Shown one piece after another: positions 46,278 to 56,900 of a stretch of DNA of 64,000 bases. The stretch's first letter is position 1. Every line of letters starts with the position of its first letter. The position numbers and the translations under genes are program-made. Source of the DNA: Bryopsis sp. KO-2023 (Eukaryota > Chlorophyta > Ulvophyceae > Bryopsidales > Bryopsidaceae); assembly GCA_030272585.1 (NCBI GenBank), contig BSYQ01000011.1:1302001-1366000 (forward strand), written 5' to 3'. The notes under the pieces are model-generated. The model saw only the letters and a program-made list of their open reading frames with translations. It did not search any database and was not told where the DNA came from.

Positions 46278-47825
46278 TCAATAAACAGGGGGCATCAAAG
46301 TGGGCAACAAAGTATTAATGGCTCCAACAATAGTCGAAGAAGGAAGCAGTTCCACCAACGAGTCCAGCTCGTGTCCAGGTGTCAGCTTCGAGAGCAGTTC
46401 TGTTGGGATCCCTTGGTTGCACGAAAAACCGACGTCGCCTTCGATGTAAGGTTCTGATTCAACGACCACACAATCAATAAATAAAAGCACGAGGCCTCAA
46501 CACTACTCTATTGAAGGACGAATTTTCATAATTACCATAATTATGGTCCAGGGTATGGTTCCATTTTTTTAAGGGAGATTTGAGGGAAAACACAATAAGG
46601 GGACCAGTGAATGTTTCACCTGGTTCTGGTGGTAGCTGTTCTGCTGTACAGGAGGAGGTGGTGGCTGCGGGGGATAATAAGGCTGCTGATGTGGCTGAGA
46701 CCACCACGCACCTTGGTAAGGCATCATGCCATTGAACTGCGCGTGCGGCGGGTAGCAAGGCTGAGGGCACTGCATGTAGTTGTAGGGAGGATACGGAGGT
46801 GGTGGAGGAGGGGGATTCGGCATACCATAGTACGGCATCGACTGATTCATCCACATGCTCTGTGGGTAAGGCTCGGGAGGGGCGTACTGGTGCTGAATTG
46901 GGCTATCAGGCTCGATTGGGGCTGCGACCAGAACATGATGGATGTCGGAAAGCGAAAACGGCAAACAGTTAGGAAGAGTTCTGGTTACGTACTCCGAGAA
47001 GCAATGCAGAAAAATAGCGACTCAGTTGTGAGGGGAAAAGGCTTTTTACCTGGACCAAAGGGTGACTCTGGGATGTTGGAGCTCAGAGGGGAAACGTCAT
47101 CGGACAAAATACCGGTGACGGGGTCGTAAATGTGGATTGCTCCACTTGGCTTGACGAGGCAGAAGGGTTCCGTTTCGTCATAGTACGTCGAGGCGCTGTT
47201 TTGAGTTTCCTGAATGGTCGCACAGAATAGAGTGAGCAAACAGCAACACAAGATTTCGTCCGACGACACTGCAGTCAAAGTTGTTGGCCAACACTGCAGG
47301 AATTTTCTGTGTCCAGACATACCAAAGTGGGTGGCTTCTCGGGAGCTGGTGGAGGCTCGTCATCTTCGCTCTCCAACAAGCTCAACTTGAGGAGACGCAA
47401 CTCCTCCTCAAGGTCGGCAGCCGGGTTTCTGTACTCCGGCGGCGTCTCGTCCTTTTTCCTGGCGGCGATCTGCAATCACAAACAGCAAGAAGTCAGCAGT
47501 GGAACAGTGTTTATATGAAGAACGAAGGTGGTGATTTGGAAGCTGGCTGATTTAGCAAACGCAAGCAAAAAGAGAAAAACACACACACACACAAACGTCA
47601 TGCTTCGTGTGTTACCTCAGCTTTCTTGCGCCTGGACAAGTACGGCTTCTTTCGGACCCTCCTCTTGACAGCGGGGTTTCCACTGTTTGCGCCCTACAGG
47701 AAAAAGAAAGCAAGTGGCCATGTAAAAAAAGAGCCGCTTCGAAGCACACAGCAGCGCGGACTCGACCTCGTTTGCTCGGTGTTTGGTTTCTTTCGACAGC
47801 AGATGCGCACCGTCTGGGACTCCAT
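46278..47825 (-). CDS. Pro/Tyr/Gln-rich protein, multi-exon, ends uncertain
   Basis: Well-supported internal exons on the minus strand: 47616-47693, 47323-47469, 47050-47209, 46620-46921 (phases 0, 0, 1, 0, all with GT-AG). The first is basic (VKRRVRKKPYLSRRKKAE) and may be a nuclear signal. The second is acidic and helical (LEEELRLLKLSLLESEDDE). The third is an ordinary segment containing PSGAIHIYDPVTG. The fourth is a low-complexity run of Pro, Tyr, Gln and Asn (PNPPPPPPPYPPYNYM, YYPPQPPPPPVQQ) of the kind seen in RNA-binding or condensate-forming proteins. A likely start ATG is at 47825 and a likely last exon lies at 46278-46463, but the phase of the joins to both does not settle, so the termini are provisional. 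Function unknown; nuclear or RNA-related by composition only. Confidence 0.5.
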
Positions 47826-48312
47826 TCTCGAAGCAGGAAAGTTGCTCCGAACAGGGTCACGGTTCGTCTGCATCGTGCCTCGGCAAGGATGTGTGGCAAC
47901 TGGTCCTCTAGCCTCAGCAAAACCGCGCGGTCGAAAAACTGGGGGTTGTTGAGGGAGAGCCCTTTTCTACGATTTCCTACCTGTAGCGGTACCACTGACG
48001 TGTGAGAAAAGACCGCTTTATGTAAATAATCCATGGAAACAGCCCCTTTTGTGACCGCTTTTCAACACACTCACACCGGCGCATCCGTACCGCCAATACA
48101 CAGTTGGACTCGCTTTGAGGACTCACTGGCGGACCACCAGTGGCGGTACCACGAGCTTGAATTGCCAATTCTTGGCCTGATTGTTTTAAAGTCAACACAC
48201 GCACCCAGACCTCGCTTCATGTTACAAACCAAACCGAACCAAAACTTACGTGCGCAAAGCAAAGCAAACTCAAGCTTCTTCTTGCGCTTTCTATAATCAT
48301 TATTTGCTTCAG

Positions 48313-48471
48313 GTCGATATATGGCCCCTTGGCGGCATGACGTTCGAACTACTGGCAGGGCATCTGACCTTCGAAGACGACAATCTCCAGGTTCTTGCCG
48401 ACACAATTATCGCGTTCGCACCAGAATATCCAACTCACTGGTCTCCGACTTTAAAATATTTCATGAAACTG
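48313..48471 (+). pseudogene. Orphan protein-kinase domain exon
   Basis: A 53-codon exon between a TTCAG acceptor and a GTGAGA donor, phase 0 at both sides. It reads VDIWPLGGMTFELLAGHLTF followed by EDDN, i.e. kinase subdomain IX (DxWxxG, YELLxGxxPF), then a segment ending WSPTLKYFMKL like subdomains X-XI. No other kinase blocks (HRD, DFG, APE) are found within a few kilobases on either strand. So this is a duplicated fragment or one exon of a gene whose other parts diverged or lie in large introns. Confidence 0.6.
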
Positions 48472-48960
48472 GTGAGAATACGCTCGCTTGGAAGCGAGCG
48501 TCACTACTGGTTCAGAGCAGTAGTTTCGTCAAGCATTCGATGCTGGAGAGAGAGGCTCGAATTTCAGCCTACCTATTTCACAAACCCGGTACATAGAACA
48601 ACTAAATCCGATTGCAACTAACAACTTCGTAGCTTCAACAAAAGCCAAGAAAAAGGTTTTTTAGCAGAAAAGCAATATACATGGCAAAGCTTTTCTTATA
48701 ACATATGACGTTTTTGGAATCTTTTGAAGTTCTTTGCACAACTGGACACAGAATGAGAGGATAAAAGAATGCTAGCTGTTGTGTCTTGGCCTTTTTCTGT
48801 GAGATGTTTTTATCTAAAACATATGGATGTTATATCATATAACTTCACTCTAGAAATCCCATTCAGCCGAAGACCATTCGATAATATTCCACAATATTTC
48901 CCAACACTTGAAAATATTCCTGTCGCTCCGAACCATCATCATCCACCCAGTGTGAAAGTT

Positions 48961-48998
48961 TCCACACTCATGAGTGTGGATACAGCTGCAGCTGTATC
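48961..48998. repeat. Two abutting perfect 20-bp palindromes
   Basis: TCCACACTCATGAGTGTGGA at 48961-48980 and GATACAGCTGCAGCTGTATC at 48979-48998, each identical to its own reverse complement and overlapping by two bases. They lie just left of the hAT MITE's target duplication. Confidence 0.85.
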
Positions 48999-49021
48999 TC
49001 TTCTAATAATTTTGTTGTAAG

Positions 49022-49761
49022 TAGGGATGGGAAAATTACGCCAAAAAAATTTGGCGTACGTAATTGCGTAACGCGTAACGTAATACGCGTAAGGGCGTAA
49101 TTGTTCACGTAACAAGCTTGTTAAGCTTGCCTTAAGGCATGATGAGGTGCAAACTTCGCGTAATGGGTATAAAAAACGGCGTAATGTACCCTTCCCCTGA
49201 GTGGTCTCCGACTTTTTATACGGAAAGGATAGCCGGGATGCATATTTGCATAGATTGATAGGTGAAAGGGGCGATACTACACAGTATTTTGAACAGTGAA
49301 TGTTTCAAATTCGCTTTTTTAAATGATTAGCAGGGCGACTTGTCAGCACTGTGCCCACGCTTAGTCGCCCACTATCGTTCTTTTCGCAACATGAAATGCA
49401 TGTTGCATAAGTCGTCACCCTGTGTCCGACTGCATCCCGCAGTCCGACATACAAGCGTCTATCACAGGGAAAAAAGGGGCGGCCGTGATTAGGGTCGAGC
49501 TTCAGCCAGTTTCAGGGATTTACCTGCCCTCTCCAAACTTTCTTTGCTAAAAGAGTGGCTTTTACCTTGTTGATGCGATGCTGGAGCGAAAAATGGACCC
49601 AACACCCTTACGCCTGATAGGCTGGGAGCTCCCGTAATTACGCGTAAATTTTACGCGGGAAGCGTAACCTCGTAAGGTTACGCTACCCCTAGCGTAATTT
49701 CGCGTAATTACGCGTAATTTTACGCGTAAATTTTTGCGTAAGGCGTAATGTCCCATCCCTA
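49022..49761. mobile_element. hAT-type MITE, 740 bp
   Basis: Termini TAGGGATGGGA...ATTACGCC and GGCGTAAT...TCCCATCCCTA form inverted repeats of about 20 bp. The target duplication is GTTGTAAG, 8 bp (49014-49021). Its right copy is found at 52133-52140 because CACTA copy 2 inserted exactly at this boundary. The interior is rich in ACGCGTAA words, densest near both ends, and has no coding capacity. Confidence 0.85.
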
Positions 49762-49764
49762 GTT

Positions 49765-52132
49765 AACTAGTAAAAAACACGCTAGAAAACACAATTTCAA
49801 ATTTGAACACAGTTTTTAATTGTGTATTTGTGTGTATTTGCGTGTAGCTTTCCGTTGTACCATGATTTCAGCAAGAAAAACTGTGTATTTGCGTGTATTT
49901 GTGTGTAGCTTTCCGTTTCATGATTTCATGAAGACAAAATTGTGTATCTTGCTGGATCAGCCGTACTTTTCCTTGTCAGATTGCAAGCGTGATGTGATTG
50001 CGGGCCGAGGTTCCCATGCGTTGGCGTTGGCGCTGGCGCTGGACGTGAGAAAAAGACGCGCGGATGGAACTGAGGACGTGCTCAGTTTGAGTGAACAGGT
50101 TGGGCGGAGTGCTGTGCTGTTGTACCGTGCTCTTCATTTTTTTTTTAGAAGAGGAACGCGAGATCATAAACGAAGCGCCCAACGCACACGACCATGCTTA
50201 CTGACGGGCGGGGGGGGGCCGACAACCGAGATCGAAACCCTGGGGTCGTCAGATTTAATCGCTGCCTTTCCTTGGTCGGAGTGTGCTTGGCTTGGTAAGA
50301 GTGTTGGATACTTTTTCTGTATTTTCACACTACTTTTGTATTGGTATTAACAGTTAATCTAATCAACTATTTTGGTGATGTTCAAAACGTGATTCTTTAC
50401 TTCCCAGCAATCTGTTTTTTGTATTTCAGGCTGAAAAAGAGGCCGCCCAGGCAACCACCACTCGAAAGGCAGAGAGAGAAAGCAGTGGGAAAAGCACTAG
50501 GAAATGCCGAGTCAATACTCCTGTTTCCAATCCCCTTCTATTCAAAAATTGGAGAAACCCCGAAGAAATAGCCGCCATCATCCACTGGGATTCTAACACA
50601 AGTGAGCTTGTCGGTTGCTTCGTTGTCCAAGGTATGTTCTTCCTAATTGGTCAGCTGAAGAGATATATTTGTGTGTGAGAGACATTCATACAAGTCCCTT
50701 GTACACTTGGAATATTTTTTGATGTGAAATCTGCTGAGTTCAATAAAAAAGCTTACAAAAAGATTGATGCAGATGTCCTGCCTTTTTAGTCCTATTACGC
50801 AACGCAACTTTTTGCTGATCAGAGAATCCTTCCTGTAAAAAAGAAGTGTGGTGTGGTTTCTACCTACACTGCCAGTGAAAAGGTCGGTGAAAAGTGTCCC
50901 TAGAAAAAAAATCAGCCCAACAATTCGGTTGGTCGTGCGATTGGCACAGAATCCTGGCCAATGCAAAATACCAGAGAACCTGTTGGACCTAGTTACTGTC
51001 CCAACCCTGGCTGCCACAGGCTGGGTTGGATGTACAACTTACACTGCAACGCTTACTGTGGTGAGTAGAAGGAAAAGGTCTTTCCCCGACGTACGTTCAC
51101 TATTCCCTTCGTCTTTTCCCCAAGGTTGCAGCTGTACTCACGCTATCCATCTGTGTTTGTGAATAGGTGGCCCTCCCAGGCCAATTCAGTTCCGAATGAC
51201 CCAGCTTGACAACTGTTGCATGGAGGATGAGAAGCCCCTCCCAGGCCGAAAGGCCATGAATCCCCTCCACCGACTCCAAAACATCCAGCCCTTGTAGCAC
51301 CGACTCCTTGGACGATCCCACCGTTTCGAGCTTTGTCGATAACACTGTTTGCTCTAGAAACCAATCAGCACCATGTTATGGGAAAACAGAAGAGGAGATA
51401 GTGTGTGTGTGGAGGAGGGGGGCTGGGGGGATCATTGGCTGATCCCTCCAATGACCCTGTTTGACAGCAAGTCCTTGCACAAGCTTGGCAAAGGAGGGCC
51501 TCCATATTGGAGTGATTGGAATCGCTCTGGAAGCTAAGGAATCCGAAGAGGCTTCTGTCTTAGAGGGTCATTGCAGTTTTGCCAGCTCCGCCTCTGTTGA
51601 GTGCTTTTGACTCGAAAAGTTTGGAGCAGGGGTGTTGTGGATCTTGTGAGTTGGGTGGTGGTGGTTTTTGGCTAGTGGATTCAATCTTTGTAAATTGTTT
51701 TGAAAGAATATCTCCGGTTTCACTACAGAAGTACACAATCCCAGTTGTCATACACATAAATACACACTTGAATACACAATTTCCCATGCCCAACAAATCT
51801 CCCGTTCACCTACACAGAAAGACACAATTAAATACACACTTTCGAGTGATCACCAAATCTCCCGTCGCTGTACACAAGAATACACACTTTAAATACACAT
51901 TTTCATGGACACCAGGAACATACACAATTTCCTGTAAATACACGGAGATACACAATTAAAACCCTTAGAATACACAATTAAATACACGAAAAGCGGTCAA
52001 GAATACACGGTTTTAATTGTGTTACACAATTTTTCAGATACACAATTTCCGAAAAATACACAACAAAACACAATTTTTTGATATGAATACACACTTTAAA
52101 AAGTGTGTTTTTTAGGCGTTTTTTTACTAGTG
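49765..52132 (+). mobile_element. Non-autonomous CACTA (EnSpm-like) transposon, copy 2
   Basis: Nearly the same sequence as 1921-4403, about 115 bp shorter. Its left terminal base is A where copy 1 has C; the right end is ACTAGTG. The 3-bp target duplication is GTT (49762-49764 and 52133-52135). It keeps an uninterrupted exon-like block at 50430-50631 between TTTCAG and GTATGT (ending IIHWDSNTSELVGCFVVQ in translation), and a Cys-rich block (YCPNPGCHRLGWMYNLHCNA) ending at GTGAGT near 51061. These may be relics of a transposase or of a captured host gene. Confidence 0.85.
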
Positions 52133-52268
52133 GTTGTAAGTTTTGGTTTGTATCTTTTCTAAAACGACCGTCGTTAGTCAGTGTAGTGGGTCTTTCGAAG
52201 GTTTAACTGATTGGGAGGATAATTCAATTTGTGGGAGGCGGGGCGGGGGGGGGGGGAGGAGGGGACAT

Positions 52269-52538
52269 TAGGGATGTTGCGCAAAACTACGTAGCGTTCA
52301 ATTTACGTAGCCACGTCACGTACAACAGCGTAATTTCGCGGAAATAGTCACTGATGCTGACAAGGATCAGCAAGTCAACGGAGTCCTGTTCGAAAAAAGC
52401 CAAAATACGTGCGTAGAAAACCTGCATTTGAAATGCAGAAATGCATTTCGCGGAAATGCAGCATTTCCGCGAAATTACGCTGTCGTATGTGACGTGGCAA
52501 CCTAAATTGGAGCTACGTAGTTTTGCGCAACATCCCTA
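52269..52538. mobile_element. Short MITE with 27-bp inverted repeats
   Basis: TAGGGATGTTGCGCAAAACT...ACGTAG at the left and its complement CTACGTAGTTTTGCGCAACA...TCCCTA at the right; 270 bp. The interior also folds (TTTCGCGGAAAT near both sides, and GCGTAATTTCGCGG facing CCGCGAAATTACGC). The ends resemble the hAT MITE next door, but no 8-bp duplication is visible. The only direct flank is ATT on both sides if the outer T/A pair is excluded, so the superfamily is open. Confidence 0.75.
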
Positions 52539-53994
52539 TTGTATCATTTTGTTTGGACTTTTTGTATGATCTGGATAGTATTTGTCGGGGGAAATATTTT
52601 GTGGAAAGGTACTGTCAAATCAATCAAGTTGTCCACCCATGGACATGTTCACGAGGGGAATTTACAAGATGATTTTTGTGTTTATTTTTTTTCCCATTTA
52701 TTTTATTTTATTTCTTTTTCATTTGTCCCACAACAAAGAATAGCTAAGATCAGCAACCCCTAGGAACTTTTGTCGATCAACGACAGACAGGGAAATCAAC
52801 AAAATGAGACAACCTTTTTTGCACACGTTGGGTACAACTTGTCTCGCAGCGTTTTCTTTTTGCTTACTCCACACAAGAGCTTGCGGCTCCGCGTCGATAA
52901 GGCGCCGAACCAAGATACTTGAACGACACAATTTCGGTGCCAACCTTCAGGGGTAGCTGGGCTCAACACTCTGAAGAAATCAAAAAGCGGTTCAGTTATT
53001 CCCGCGAACGAAAGAACGTGAGTATCACGTGAATGAACGCGCCTGAAAACAGAAAACACCGTCATAACCCCCGTTTCACAAAAAGCAAGAGTATACTCAT
53101 TTACTAGCAGATGGAAACTAGTATCGCCTCTGCGAAGACTTTGATGAAGGGAGGAGCGACGTAGTCTTGGTCCGGCTCTCCCAAACAAAGAATATTAGGC
53201 AGCGAGCTGTGCCTAATGCTTCTTTGTTCCCCAAAATATCACTGCAAAACACAAAACTCCGCTTTTAATCAATCAGTGGCGTCGTGCACTTGCAAAACGC
53301 TTTCATTTCCCCCGTTTCACCACGACAGACGAAAAAAGGTCGAAAACAAACTGACAAGGTAGCTACGCATAGGAAGAAGAAATATGATCCTCACAGCGTC
53401 GCACATTGTAACTATAACCTGTTGTCTTAAACTCCCCCTATCATGTTTGTGTTCTGCTCCACTTCCAGTGGGCCAACGGCCAGTCGACCAGCTACTAGCT
53501 AACACAACAGCAAGAGAGTACTGATCACGATATTGTAATCGATACATTTCAAAGAGGTTGGTTTTATTTATGTTTTCTGTTGGTCCTTTGTTAGCAACTT
53601 ACTTGGGCTGGAGCAAATAACAAATAAATTAACCCCAACGCCTTTGATTGCTGCGTGTGCTGTTGCGCAGCCGTTATGTTTGATGCAAACACGTTTATTT
53701 TATTTGTTACCTCGTGTTTTCGTTTTCTTCCACCCGCCGAGTCACGAGTGGCTGGGCTGGGGGCGTTCCGCCAAGTGATGAAATAAAATATATTTTTGAT
53801 CATTTGTGTGTCTGCCGGCGTGCGCCAACGACTGTCCAGATTTTCCACGCAGATCGGATCCTTTCGAGGGTGTTTTTCAGGACCGCAGCAAAAGGCGCTC
53901 ACCACGCTTACCCATTCCACGCGCGATCGTTTTCATTCTTTCCCTCCTCTGTTTTTCGATTCGCCAAAAGACGCGCGCGCCGAAAGATCTCGCG
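52539..53994. other. Intergenic; possible minus-strand exons
   Basis: A minus-strand stretch at about 52865-52955 reads in one frame as VGTEIVSFKYLGSAPYRRG and ends before a GTAAGC donor, so a small gene may exist at 52.8-53.5 kb. I could not assemble flanking exons. The last part is the upstream region of the Pmp-repeat gene. Confidence 0.3.
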
Positions 53995-56900
53995 ATGATC
54001 GGGCGGCGGCAGCGTTTCGTTACGCGACTTTGCTTGCTATTGGGGGTGCTGCTCTACCCGAGCGTCAGAGTGGCCGCTTATGATGAGTGCACCCTCAACG
54101 TGGGGACGCACGACGAGGCGAACCTGAAAGTCGAGCTTACTTGTGTGGATGGGGACGACAACGTGGTGCTGCAAAGCCCAGACGACCCCGTTCCTATCAA
54201 CGAGGAGAAGGACTTCCCCGGAACCCCCATCACTCTATTCTCATCGAAGGGCGTGGTTGTCGAGATCTTTAACAACACAGACCCCTTCAAGCTGACCAAC
54301 TCGGAATTCGGTGTGCTCCCCAATGCGCTTGCCGACGCGGAGGCGCCGCTGACTTTGCGCGACGCGCGTGTCACGCTGGAGGGATGCACCTTCAAGGAAA
54401 ACTCGCACGCCACCTCCGGTGGTATCCATCTGCTTGGAGGAAACGATGCCCCAGATACCACGGCGGACGGGCCGCACGTGGAAATCTTGAAGACGACGTT
54501 CGAAGGCGGGAACGGCAAGGCCGGAGGGCTGTTCATCGAAAAGTTTCCGAACGTCGTTGTCAGGGGGGCCTCCTTTTTGCCGAACAAGGAAGCGCTGTCA
54601 TCGTTCATCGAGCACAAGGGATTCGGGACCGTTAAGATTTACGACTCCGAGTTCGAAGGGCCCAAGGACGTGACGAGCGTGAGAAAGGCCACGGCGCTGT
54701 ATGGCAGCGGGTCGGGGACCGTGCACGTCGAGAACTGCAAGTTCACGAAAATGGTGGGGAGCGCCGTCGATTGGGAGAGTTCGAAGGGCGACAAAGCCGA
54801 GCTGATCTTCAAGTGAGAAAAAAAAACCTCCTCCTTTCCACAGTTTTTGTGTTTTTTTGCTTGCGCGCTCCGAGACATGACGGAACGGATTAGCAATCCT
54901 AACCTTGCACATTAATGAACCGTGCGTTGCGTAGTAGTCGTGAATCGCTTAAAAACTCTTTTCACATTGGAGCCTGTCAGTGGTTGAAAACGATAAACTA
55001 GAGTCCAGAGTTATGATCATGACTGATTTGATCTGGTTTCCAATGATCCAACAATGGGTTGGAAAAGGGTTCTGGATTTCCACAGCCGGACGCTGCAACA
55101 CCCTTAATAATCATATTTAGTGTACCCTTCACTAATTCCGTAATTAAACAGCAGAAATTTCAGAGAACAGAAAAAAACAGTGTGTCCCACACTATTTCGG
55201 AAATCTACACTACTTGTTGACGTTTTAGTTTTCCATGAATTAGTGTGGCCTGCACCGTTACTGGGCTGGCACTACTAACAGACCTAAATGATTACTAAAC
55301 ACGATCGAGGGTGTACGGCCCGTTGTCTCTACTAAAGCTGGATTCCTTCGAATGCTCCAGGGGCTGCACATTTTCCGACTGTTACTCGTCGAGGGATGGA
55401 GGTGTTTTCCTGGTGAAATCCCCTTTGACGCTCGCGGTGGAGGATTCCAAGTTCACGGGCAACTCCGCTGTCGGGCAGGGGGGGGTGTTCCACGTCGAAG
55501 TGAAGGACCCAGCCGATCGATTGCAACTGGACATGAGCGGTACCGAATTCACTGAAAACAGTGCTGAAAGTGGGGGGTCAGTCATTTACCTGGGAACTGT
55601 CGGGCAAGACACCCTGGGTTACACCGCGGAAATATCCTTGAATGATTGCAAGATCCATGGAAACAAGAAAACCACACCTATCCACATGAAAGGAGGGGGT
55701 TTCGTGAATCTCACCATCGCTGGGGGGTCGTTCGAAAACAACGTCGATAGGTTTCTTGGCGGGGCGCTGGGACTGGAGCAAATGGCAAAGGTGGAGATTT
55801 CGGGGGCGTTGTTCAAAGGAAATCAAGTGATTGGAGAAACGGAACGGACAAAGATTCCGTCGGGCGGGGCCATCAATTGCAAGGAAATTGAAGAGCTGAG
55901 CATTGTGGACTCCAGGTTCGAGAATAACAAGGTGGGGGTGGATTTGGGTGTGAATCAAATATCTTTTTCTATATATATTTATGGAAATATGAGGGGTGGA
56001 TCCTTGAATGGTACCAGGTAGATGCTGTGGAGCGAGGTGCTTTTTGGTTGCACGAGCGTGAACAGGATTTTGTGTCAATTTTTTTGTGCGCAGCTTGTGA
56101 CCACCGAAAAGGAGACTGGCGGAGGGGCGATTTTCTTGAGCAATGACGAGCCGCCCATGAGGCCAGTCGAGAACAGGATTTTGAACATCCAGAATACGAA
56201 GTTCGAGAACAATGCAGCGGGGTGGAAGGGAGGATCCATCCATGCGATAAAAGTGGACCATATTTACTTGATCGACTCCAGTTTCGACCAGAATGATGCG
56301 GGTGTTGAAGAATCTGGTGAGGATAGATTGAGGAAATCAACATGCATGAATGCATCATGAAATATTCTGAAATTGATGAGCATGGATGGATGCATGCATG
56401 TTCAGACATGTGTGTCTGATCACATCTCAATGCTGGCTGTTTCGACTTTTATTCAGGTGGTGTCATATCTGCATTCAACACAAAGGTCTTCAGCGTTCAA
56501 GGGAGCACGTTCAAAAATGCAAAATCGGCAGTGAATGGTGGAGCCTTGTCGCTGAAGGAATGCAAACAGGTGAGGTTTCCGCGACCGACAAAAAAAATTA
56601 TGCGTTGCGAGTGCAATGAGTGGTTGCATGCATGCATGCATGCATGTCATCACATTTCAAACCAATCCAAGCTTTTTAGTCATCACATGCGTGAGGGTGG
56701 TCATCTTTTCTTCTTGATTCTTCCTTGCATAAAAGAAGCGTTCAACACTCAGCACCTTGGAAATCATCATGCCAGCCATTTTTTTTCTTTGCACAGGTCA
56801 CAGTGGTCGGCTCCACGATAGAGGGAAATTCAGTCGAACCCGACTCCTCTGAAGAGGAGGATTTCCTTGCAAACGCAGTTCCAACCGGCAGTGGTGGTGG

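Noticed and set aside
46059-46457. Plus-strand 132-codon frame
   Set aside because: No recognisable features and opposite to a more plausible terminal exon at 46278-46463.
54078-54617. Minus-strand 179-codon frame inside the Pmp gene
   Set aside because: Antisense shadow of exon 1; the plus frame has the signal peptide and Pmp repeats.
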